Positions 26,252 to 32,181 of a stretch of 32,181 nucleotides of DNA are shown here, piece by piece (position 1 is the first letter of the stretch; each line of letters opens with the position of its first letter). The DNA is taken from assembly GCA_947456855.1 (NCBI GenBank), contig CANGTR010000020.1, forward strand, positions 1-32,181, given 5' to 3'. The stretch comes from Sphingobacteriia bacterium (lineage in GTDB: Bacteria > Bacteroidota > Bacteroidia > Chitinophagales > Chitinophagaceae). A program made the position numbers and the translations under genes. The notes beneath the pieces were generated by a model. It did not search any database. It saw nothing but the letters and a program-made list of their open reading frames with translations, and was not told the DNA's origin.

Positions 26252-26273
26252 GCGTCGATTTTAAAAATGGTTG

Positions 26274-26281
26274 CAAAGATA
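26274..26281 (-). promoter_or_regulatory. TAnnTTTG box before glmM
   Basis: TATCTTTG on the minus strand matches the consensus exactly, 22 bases before the glmM start. It forms one half of the divergent glmM/methyltransferase promoter region of 84 bases. Confidence 0.5.
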
Positions 26282-26292
26282 ATTCAAAATTT

Positions 26293-26319
26293 TTTGTTGG
26301 AGCAGAGGATGTATTTTTG
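26293..26319 (+). promoter_or_regulatory. Promoter before the SAM methyltransferase
   Basis: TTTG (26293-26296) is followed after 15 bases by TATTTTTG (26312-26319), an exact -7 match, 16 bases before the start codon. The spacer is shorter than the usual 17-23. Confidence 0.45.
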
Positions 26320-26335
26320 CATAGAAATATAGATT

Positions 26336-27079
26336 ATGGTTGATAAAGCATGGTACAAAGACTGGTTTAATTCTCCTTATTATCATCTTTTATATCAACA
26401 TCGAGATGAAGAAGAAGCAAATCAGTTCATTCAAACACTTATGGGCTATTTAAAGCCTCAAATTGGCAGTTTGATGTTAGACGTAGCATGTGGAAAGGGT
26501 AGACATAGTATTGCTTTGGCTGAAATGGGATATGACGTAACAGGCATTGATCTGTCTGCAGCATCTATTGCTGAGGCAAAATTGCAGGAAACGTCGAATT
26601 TGCATTTTTATCAACATGATATGCGTTTGCCTTTTAGGATCAATTATTACCACTATGCTTTCAACTTCTTTACTAGTTTTGGATACTTTAAAACCAGAAG
26701 AGAGCACGATAATGCCATAAGAACAATGGCACAGAGTTTACAAAAAAATGGAATATTGGTAATTGATTATTTGAATGTACATTTTGCCGAACAGCACGAA
26801 GAAAAAACATTTACTACTTCTATTGAAGATGTGAACTTTCATATTTCTAAATGGCAAGATGAATCGCATTTCTTTAAACAAGTTCAAATTACTGATTCAG
26901 AAAACAAATCTCCTCGTCATTTATATACAGAGAAAGTAGCCAAATTTTCACTAGGAGATTTTAATGATATGCTGTCTGGCCAAAATTTGCAAATTGAGGA
27001 AGTTTTTGGAACCTATCAGTTAGGTGCTTATGATATTGATAAATCGCCAAGATTGATTATTCTAGCTAGGAAAAGATAA
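26336..27079 (+). CDS. Class I SAM-dependent methyltransferase
   Basis: The 247-residue protein has a Rossmann methyltransferase core: motif I LDVACGKGRHSIAL (about 48-62), an acidic residue after the second strand (VTGIDLS), the HDMRLPF segment and the FFTSFGYF motif IV strand. The C-terminal part is beta-rich (HFFKQVQITDSENK). It resembles the widespread Bacteroidota class I methyltransferases of unassigned substrate. No neighbouring pathway points to a target. The start lies 16 bases after an exact TAnnTTTG box. It converges on the tryptophan dioxygenase gene with a 29-base gap and no clear terminator. Confidence 0.85.
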   Translation: MVDKAWYKDWFNSPYYHLLYQHRDEEEANQFIQTLMGYLKPQIGSLMLDVACGKGRHSIALAEMGYDVTGIDLSAASIAEAKLQETSNLHFYQHDMRLPFRINYYHYAFNFFTSFGYFKTRREHDNAIRTMAQSLQKNGILVIDYLNVHFAEQHEEKTFTTSIEDVNFHISKWQDESHFFKQVQITDSENKSPRHLYTEKVAKFSLGDFNDMLSGQNLQIEEVFGTYQLGAYDIDKSPRLIILARKR

Positions 27080-27108
27080 GTTGTATTATTTCATTTTATA
27101 ATAAATAC

Positions 27109-28185
27109 TTATACATTAAATCCTAAAAATCGGGTAAGCGTTTCTGGCAATTTGGGTAATTTTTTCCTTTCAATTAAAAAGGTGCTTAAACCAGATAAAT
27201 CTCTGTAAACATAATGTTTATTCAATGCGCCTTCTAAATAGCCTGCACCAGAAGTGTTGCCTGTACCTACTCGCATTCCAATCATTCTTCTGACCATGAT
27301 TAGATGCTTGTGTCTCCAGTTACTCATCAAATGGTCTATCTCAATTAATGAGTCAAGAATTTGATAAGAAGTTTGAAATACGGGGAAATCCCTATACAAC
27401 ATTATGAATAAAGCTGCCTGCATTGCTTTGTTGCTAAAACTGGTTTTTAACTGAGCCAATTGATCAGGATTGCTATCTGTTGAAGTAATACCAAAAAAAG
27501 TATAATCAAAATCGGCCAATTTGGCTTTTTCTCTTTCAGTTAAGCCCGCCTCATAAATATTTCTATAGGCTTTCCAAAATGGGTGCTGAAGATTCAATTC
27601 ACTTGTTTTATTCTGCCAATAAGTAGTTTCAAAAAAAGGCATTCTTTCTAGCCAATCATTCACCAACTGTTGTAAGTTTTTGGTTGATTCGGTTTCGTTG
27701 ATGTCTTTATAATCTGTTTGCGTAAAGCCCCCTTCATTGGTTTTTTTGTAATAGTCTTTTTGATGTCTTTGCTCAATTTGCAAACCTAATTTTGCTTCAA
27801 TTAATCTGAATTGTTTGCTTTGAAATCCAGAAGAAGGGGTTAGTAAATTTCTAAATGCCAGAAAATCCATAGGAGTCATGGTGTCTAGCACGTTTACTTG
27901 TTGATTAAGTAGTTCTAAAATTTTAATTACTCTTCTTAATCGATGTCTTACGAGATTAAGGTCTTCAGAATTATCATTGATGGTTTCTTGTTGAAATATT
28001 TTCATTGAATAATCCAGCTCAAACAAGATCTGTTTAAACCAAAGCTCATATGCTTGATGGATAATAATGAAGAGCATTTCATCGTGTGCAGGTTCGTTTC
28101 CTGGCTCAAAACTTACTGGGTATTGGCTGTCTAATATTTTATCTAAGTGAAGATAAGTTCCATAATACATGGCATTTTTTTCCAT
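27109..28185 (-). CDS. kynA: Tryptophan 2,3-dioxygenase
   Basis: The 358-residue haem enzyme opens the tryptophan ring to N-formylkynurenine, the first step of the kynurenine route. The family text is clear: YGTYLHLDKIL, EPAHDEMLFIIIHQAYELWFKQ (with active-site His43), LTPSSGFQSKQFR and the haem-ligand region WRHKHLIMVRRMIG, where alignment to known TDOs makes His294 the ligand. It ends with GTGNTSGAGYLEGAL. The ATG at 28185 is chosen over an upstream TTG; a second ATG lies 5 codons in. Kynureninase, a later step, is encoded about 2.5 kb away on the same strand. Formamidase and kynurenine monooxygenase of the classical route are not recognised in the window. Confidence 0.93.
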   Translation of the reverse strand: MEKNAMYYGTYLHLDKILDSQYPVSFEPGNEPAHDEMLFIIIHQAYELWFKQILFELDYSMKIFQQETINDNSEDLNLVRHRLRRVIKILELLNQQVNVLDTMTPMDFLAFRNLLTPSSGFQSKQFRLIEAKLGLQIEQRHQKDYYKKTNEGGFTQTDYKDINETESTKNLQQLVNDWLERMPFFETTYWQNKTSELNLQHPFWKAYRNIYEAGLTEREKAKLADFDYTFFGITSTDSNPDQLAQLKTSFSNKAMQAALFIMLYRDFPVFQTSYQILDSLIEIDHLMSNWRHKHLIMVRRMIGMRVGTGNTSGAGYLEGALNKHYVYRDLSGLSTFLIERKKLPKLPETLTRFLGFNV

Positions 28186-28202
28186 ATGCAATCCTTGTTC
28201 AG

Positions 28203-28210
28203 CAAATATA
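28203..28210 (-). promoter_or_regulatory. TAnnTTTG box before tryptophan 2,3-dioxygenase
   Basis: TATATTTG on the minus strand is an exact consensus match 17 bases before the chosen ATG. It shares a 150-base divergent region with pyrF. Confidence 0.5.
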
Positions 28211-28323
28211 ACTACTTGAAAGTGAATAATCGTTTTTGGTATATGTAAAATTACCCAGATTGAATATCAACTTGTTTATTCAAACACAATCAAAGCAATT
28301 TAAATTTTTTATTGATTACTTGT

Positions 28324-28331
28324 TATCTTTG
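28324..28331 (+). promoter_or_regulatory. TAnnTTTG box before pyrF
   Basis: TATCTTTG is an exact consensus match ending 4 bases before the pyrF ATG. If used, the mRNA would start at or within a few bases of the start codon. It also supports the ATG at 28336 over one at 28312, which lies upstream of the box. Confidence 0.45.
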
Positions 28332-28335
28332 TTGT

Positions 28336-29190
28336 ATGACACGTTTATCACTTGTAGAGCAAATCAATCTTAAAAAAACCTATCTCTGCGTAGGATTGGA
28401 TACAGATCTGAATAAACTTCCTAAGCATTTGAAAGGAAAGCCTACTGGTGCATTGGCATTTAATAAAGCGATTATTGATGCAACAAAAGAGTATTGTGTG
28501 AGTTATAAAATCAATACTGCATTTTATGAGTCACAAGGTGTAAAAGGTTGGGATCTTATGCAAGAGACATTGGCATATATTCCCAAATCTCATTTTACCA
28601 TTGCTGATGCAAAAAGAGGAGATATAGGTAATACATCCGCACAGTATGCAAAAACATTCTTTGAAGTCTTACCATTTGATGCAATTACTGTAGCCCCTTA
28701 TATGGGTGAAGATAGTGTTCGACCATTTCTTGAATACGACAATAAAGTAACTATTGTTTTAGGATTAACGTCAAATGCAGGCAGCAATGATTTCCAACAA
28801 TTACTCATGATGCCCCATAATGAATCATTAACGATGGTGCCGCATATTACTCAAGGCAATACCGAAAAACGCTTGTATGAGCATGTAATAGAAAGGGTTA
28901 GTTCTTGGGGTACTATAGATAACATGATGTTTGTAATAGGCGCAACTCGAGCCAGTGATTTAGACAATATACGTTCTATTATTCCCGAACATTTTTTATT
29001 GGTTCCAGGCGTAGGAGCACAAGGGGGAAGCTTAGAAGAAGTTTCTAAATTTGGATTAAACAAAGATGCAGGTTTGTTAGTGAATGCCAGTAGAGCCATC
29101 ATTTTTGCCAGTGAAAATGAGGATTTTGCTGAAGAAGCAGCCAAAATTGCACAGCAATACCAAATAGAAATGAGCACCTATTTAAGTTAG
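28336..29190 (+). CDS. pyrF: Orotidine 5'-phosphate decarboxylase (PyrF, type 2)
   Basis: The 284-residue enzyme makes UMP from OMP in the last step of pyrimidine synthesis. It has LCVGLDTDLNKLP, ALAFNKAIIDAT, YKINTAFYESQG and the catalytic motif DAKRGDIGNTS (Asp91, Lys93, Asp96). It also has VAPYMGEDSVRPF and the phosphate-binding VPGVGAQGG. The length and DAKRGDIG context fit the longer type 2 subfamily typical of Bacteroidota and Actinobacteria. The frame runs 8 codons further upstream, but MTRLSLVEQI is the usual beginning. Confidence 0.94.
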   Translation: MTRLSLVEQINLKKTYLCVGLDTDLNKLPKHLKGKPTGALAFNKAIIDATKEYCVSYKINTAFYESQGVKGWDLMQETLAYIPKSHFTIADAKRGDIGNTSAQYAKTFFEVLPFDAITVAPYMGEDSVRPFLEYDNKVTIVLGLTSNAGSNDFQQLLMMPHNESLTMVPHITQGNTEKRLYEHVIERVSSWGTIDNMMFVIGATRASDLDNIRSIIPEHFLLVPGVGAQGGSLEEVSKFGLNKDAGLLVNASRAIIFASENEDFAEEAAKIAQQYQIEMSTYLS

Positions 29191-29318
29191 AAATTTCCAA
29201 GTTTAATCAATTCTATAGCATAAATCATAGATTTCATTAAGATCAAATCAGTGTTTTATGTAAATCTACTATTCAATTGCATAACATTGGCTCGAAAGCT
29301 TTGTTGCAATTTTGTGCC

Positions 29319-30033
29319 ATGATAAATAGATATTTTATACGCACATTTATTACATGCTCAATTATATTGGTTATTGCAAGTTGCGAAACCATTAAAAATT
29401 CAAGTAGTCAAAAGAAAGGGGTTGCAATAGGAGCAACCAGTGGAGCAGTTTTGGGCGGCATAATTGGTAATAATGTTGGCAACAAGAATAATACTGCATT
29501 AGGAGCTATTCTTGGAGCAGCAATTGGTGGTGTTGCTGGAGGGGTGATTGGTAAAAAAATGGACAATCAAGCTGAAGCGATAAAAGCTGAAATTCCTGGA
29601 GCAATTGTTACAAGAGTAGGTGAAGGTATCAATGTTACGTTTAATGAAAATAATCCTGATGGATCTAAAATCGGTGTATTTTTTGACAATAATAAATACG
29701 ATATTAATTCAAATTCGCAATTGGCAATTAATCGATTTAAGAAAAATTTTTATTGATTATCCAGATACGGATATATTAATAGAAGGCCATACAGACAATG
29801 TTGGATCTAAGTCTTACAACAATTCATTGTCTCAACGCAGGGCTCTTGCAGTAAGCACAGCATTAACTAATGAAGGAGTAAATTCGTCAAGGATTAAAAC
29901 AAAATGGTATGGTGAAAGTCAACCCATTGTTGAAAATAACAGTGCTGAAAATCGCGCGTCAAACAGAAGGGTGGAATTTGTAATTACTGCAAATGAAAAA
30001 ATGAAAGCAGCAGCTAAAAATGCAATCAACTAA
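29319..30033 (+). pseudogene. OmpA-family lipoprotein broken by a +1 frameshift
   Basis: The first part begins at 29319 with a lipoprotein signal (lipobox near VIASC). A glycine-zipper segment follows (GATSGAVLGGIIGNNVGN, then GAILGAAIGGVAGGVIGKKMDN), then the start of an OmpA peptidoglycan-binding domain (GVFFDNNKYDINSNSQLAINRF). The frame stops at 29756. The rest of the domain (DILIEGHTDNVG, LSQRRALAV, ASNRRVEFVI) continues in the next frame to 30033. The break lies at A5T5 (29742-29751): removing one base gives a continuous 237-residue protein reading RFKKIFIDYPDTD. Intact homologues bind peptidoglycan through the conserved HTDNVGS and NRRV residues, present here. Real mutation, phase-variable homopolymer and sequencing error cannot be told apart. 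An upstream in-frame ATG or GTG region before 29319 looks non-coding. Confidence 0.85.
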
Positions 30034-30036
30034 ATA

Positions 30037-30645
30037 TTATTTAAGTGTTTTGTTAATTGTATTAGCAACTTTCTCCGCCCATCTTAAATGTGTTGTTCCT
30101 GAATAATGCAACTGGTCGTTAGCAATTGCCTGTATATTGTTTTTTTCGGCTCTTGTTTCATCGGTAATATTGATGAAATGGGTTTTAGCCTTTATTGCAG
30201 CATAAGAACATACACTGTTAAAGGCATCAATCTCCTTGCTTATTAAAAGCTGATCTTTTCCTTTTGCAAAAGGGGTGAATCCCCAATCTGGAATGGATAA
30301 TACAATTACTTTATTGGGTAAATTTCCAGCTAAGTGAATGGCCTTTTGCAATAAGAAATCAACATCAGTTGTAAAGTCTGAAACTGAAAGGCCTCTGTAC
30401 TGATTGTTAACACCAATTAATAAACTCACATAATCGTAATGATCATTTAGTTTGGTATGCAATAAATGTTCGGCCAATTCGGTACTAGTCCATCCAGTTT
30501 TAGCAATAATTTCTGGAGCATAAAAATGTTGTTTGGCATTTCTTAGTAGCTGAACAGTTTGATAAGGAAAACTCTCGTGTAAAGCAACAGATTCGCCAAT
30601 TGTATAAGAATCTCCTAAAGCTAAATAACTGTTATGATGTACCAT
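30037..30645 (-). CDS. SGNH/GDSL hydrolase
   Basis: The 202-residue protein has the SGNH blocks in order: LALGDSYTIGE with the nucleophile Ser13, a glycine block (TGWTSTELAEHL), LIGVNNQYRG with the oxyanion asparagine, and the catalytic Asp-His pair in NDQLHYSG. No signal peptide is visible, so it is cytoplasmic. Family members are esterases, lipases or deacylases of varied substrates. Its ATG lies 1 base after the kynureninase stop codon, so the two are one transcription unit. A role with kynureninase, for instance removal of a formyl or acyl group, is only a hypothesis. It converges on the OmpA gene with a 3-base gap. Confidence 0.88.
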   Translation of the reverse strand: MVHHNSYLALGDSYTIGESVALHESFPYQTVQLLRNAKQHFYAPEIIAKTGWTSTELAEHLLHTKLNDHYDYVSLLIGVNNQYRGLSVSDFTTDVDFLLQKAIHLAGNLPNKVIVLSIPDWGFTPFAKGKDQLLISKEIDAFNSVCSYAAIKAKTHFINITDETRAEKNNIQAIANDQLHYSGTTHLRWAEKVANTINKTLK

Positions 30646-30646
30646 A

Positions 30647-31900
30647 TTAAAAATTGTTTTTTATAATTTCATAAAAGCGATATACATCTTCGAAGCTGCA
30701 ATAAAATGGAGCAGGGGCAACTCTTATAACGCCAGGTTCACGATAATCTACAATTACTCCACTTTCAATCAATTTATTGTGAATTGCTTTCCCATTGGTG
30801 TTAAAATACAAAGATAATTGAGCGCCTCTTTCCGATGGATTTGTAGGAGTGATGATTTCGAAAGAAATATTGGTTAATTGACACAATAGATATTCTAAAT
30901 AGGATGTAAGTAACATGCTTTTATTTCTAAGTGCTTCAATTCCTATTTCATTATATAAACTTAGGGAAGCATTCAATGCTGTGGTATTAAATACTTGAGA
31001 AGTGCTGAGGTTCCAACCATTCGCATTGGCTTTTGGAATAAATCCTTTTTCCATTTTAAATCGTTCTTTTTCTTCGTTGCCCCACCAGCCTGCTAATCTT
31101 GGGGTGTTGATATTGCCGCTGTGCATTTCATGAACAAAGGCGCCACCAACAGCACCTGGCCCAGCATTTAAATATTTATAACTACACCATACAGCAAAAT
31201 CTACTTTCCAATCATGTAATTGTAAAGGAATATTGCCAACTACATGGGCCAGATCAAATCCTGCAATTGCGCCAACTGCATGTGCTTTTTCGGTAATTGC
31301 TGAAAGGTCAAAAAATTGTCCTGTATAATAATTTATTCCACCAAACATAACCATTGCCAATGAATCTCCTGCAGCTTCAATTGCATCTAGTATATCTGAT
31401 GTATGTAAAGTTTTTTCTCCTTCTTTGGGGGCTATTTCAATAATTGCATCTGTTGGATTTAGTCCAAAATGTTTTACCAAAGTTTCAATTGCATATTGAT
31501 CGGATGGGAAAGCCCCGGCTTCCATCATTATCTTAAACCTAACTGCAGTTGGTTTGTAAAAGCTTAACATCATTAAATGTAGGTTCACTGTTAATGCGTT
31601 CATTACAGTTACCTCATCCTCCTTTGCTCCAATCATTGCTGCCAATGCGGGCTTGCATTGGTCTGGGTAGTAAAGCCATGGATTTTTTCCTCCAAAATAG
31701 CCACCAACAGCTATTGATTTCCAACTCTCTAATTCAGCTTCAATGTAAGAAGCTGCTTTTTTTGGTTGAAGACCTAATGAGTTTCCACAAAAATAAATAG
31801 CATTTTTGCCTTCGTGTTGGGGAAAATAAAATTGATCTTTATAATGAGCTAGGGGGTCATTTTTATCGGCTTCTATTGCAAAACTTTTAAGGGTGTTCAT
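30647..31900 (-). CDS. kynU: Kynureninase
   Basis: The 417-residue PLP enzyme splits kynurenine or 3-hydroxykynurenine to alanine and (3-hydroxy)anthranilate. It shows IYFCGNSLGLQPKKA near the N terminus, the MNALTVNLHLM segment, the PLP-binding lysine in WCSYKYLNAGPG (Lys242), GWWGNEEKERFKMEKGF and the C-terminal DYREPGVIRVAPAPFY. The ATG at 31900 is chosen; the frame runs 6 codons further to a TTG with no support. Together with the tryptophan dioxygenase at 27109 it indicates kynurenine-route tryptophan degradation, possibly feeding NAD synthesis. It is followed after 1 base by the SGNH hydrolase gene. Confidence 0.94.
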   Translation of the reverse strand: MNTLKSFAIEADKNDPLAHYKDQFYFPQHEGKNAIYFCGNSLGLQPKKAASYIEAELESWKSIAVGGYFGGKNPWLYYPDQCKPALAAMIGAKEDEVTVMNALTVNLHLMMLSFYKPTAVRFKIMMEAGAFPSDQYAIETLVKHFGLNPTDAIIEIAPKEGEKTLHTSDILDAIEAAGDSLAMVMFGGINYYTGQFFDLSAITEKAHAVGAIAGFDLAHVVGNIPLQLHDWKVDFAVWCSYKYLNAGPGAVGGAFVHEMHSGNINTPRLAGWWGNEEKERFKMEKGFIPKANANGWNLSTSQVFNTTALNASLSLYNEIGIEALRNKSMLLTSYLEYLLCQLTNISFEIITPTNPSERGAQLSLYFNTNGKAIHNKLIESGVIVDYREPGVIRVAPAPFYCSFEDVYRFYEIIKNNF

Positions 31901-31964
31901 GTCTTTTAATGGGTTCAATTTAAATACAAGGTAAGAATATCCAAATAATCTGTTATTTTCATCC

Positions 31965-31972
31965 TAAATCTG
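31965..31972 (+). promoter_or_regulatory. Possible -7 box before the S9 peptidase
   Basis: TAAATCTG differs from TAnnTTTG by one base and ends 6 bases before the ATG at 31979. Weak on its own; the 78-base gap to kynU must hold divergent promoters. Confidence 0.28.
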
Positions 31973-31978
31973 CCAATT

Positions 31979-32181
31979 ATGTTATTTTTAAGAATGTTCT
32001 TCATGTTTTTGTTTTGTTGTTCATTTATAGAAACAAATACAGCACAACAAACACCTGTTGCTAAAGCCAATTATGCGCTTGCTGCCCGTTTTTCTCCAAA
32101 AAAGGTTGAAAAAATGGTATTTAGTTTAAATGTAGACCCACATTGGTTAAAAAATTCGGATCGTTTTTGGTACATGTATGA
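31979..32181 (+). CDS. S9 family peptidase (prolyl oligopeptidase/DPP-like), 3' end beyond window
   Basis: Only the first 67 codons are in the window. They encode a hydrophobic signal peptide (LFLRMFFMFLFCCSF) followed by a mature start NYALAARFSPKKVEKMVF and DPHWLKNSDRFWYMY. The SPKKxxKMVFS and DPHWLKxSDRFWY text is how periplasmic S9 peptidases of Bacteroidota usually begin, ahead of the seven-bladed propeller. The catalytic domain is not visible, so the call rests on this N-terminal pattern. It is divergent from kynU. Confidence 0.7.
   Translation, partial: MLFLRMFFMFLFCCSFIETNTAQQTPVAKANYALAARFSPKKVEKMVFSLNVDPHWLKNSDRFWYMY

Noticed and set aside
25818..26264. 148-codon open frame on the plus strand
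   Set aside because: It lies fully antisense to the well-supported glmM gene and has no recognisable protein features.
28851..29177. 108-codon minus-strand open frame
   Set aside because: It is antisense to pyrF, whose catalytic motifs are clear; no independent support.
29742..29756. Programmed ribosomal frameshift in the OmpA gene
   Set aside because: The shift needed is +1, and neither a -1 slippery heptamer in frame nor a known +1 signal is visible; a one-base insertion in a homopolymer is simpler.

Overview
The window is an AT-rich chromosomal segment of a Bacteroidota bacterium. Chitinophagaceae or a close relative looks most likely. The support is: a surface protein with a type IX secretion (T9SS) type B C-terminal domain beside a PorP/SprF partner, a CarboxypepD_reg/TonB-type outer-membrane receptor, a UpxY-like antiterminator, a DUF2723 (glycosyltransferase family 117) protein, and TAnnTTTG promoter boxes in place of -10/-35 elements. 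The genus is a guess from style; nothing in the window names it.

Layout. At 1-6514 lies the 3' part of a very large repeat adhesin (15 PKD-like repeats of about 94 residues, then a C-terminal sorting domain) followed 4 bases later by porP/sprF. At 6579-8991 are a phosphohexomutase and a protein-isoaspartate methyltransferase, facing a TonB-receptor-like gene across a terminator. At 11866-12633 a DUF445 membrane protein sits directly behind tRNA-His and its terminator. At 12707-16699 are a tail-specific protease, an orphan UpxY/NusG-like gene and, overlapping it tail to tail, mtaB. At 16884-23026 are the large DUF2723 membrane protein, a 120-bp nested inverted repeat, and a vWA / MoxR-type AAA+ pair. 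At 23029-26251 (minus strand) is a tight glmM - cysteine desulfurase - lipoprotein operon, divergent from a SAM methyltransferase. At 27109-31900 tryptophan 2,3-dioxygenase and kynureninase, two steps of the kynurenine route, flank pyrF, a frameshifted OmpA-type lipoprotein and an SGNH hydrolase that follows kynureninase at 1 base. The window ends in the first codons of an S9 (prolyl oligopeptidase/DPP-like) peptidase.

Most genes are core functions: envelope sugar precursors (glmM, the hexomutase), protein quality control (pcm, prc, AAA+/vWA), tRNA modification, pyrimidine synthesis and tryptophan breakdown. No insertion sequence, integrase, phage gene or CRISPR array was seen. The least explained parts are the 120-bp nested inverted repeat at 20164-20283, the two interleaved repeat families in the adhesin, a series of TAnnTTTG boxes only 4-8 bases ahead of start codons, the terminator that sits 14 bases before the DUF445 start, and the kynureninase-SGNH hydrolase pairing.
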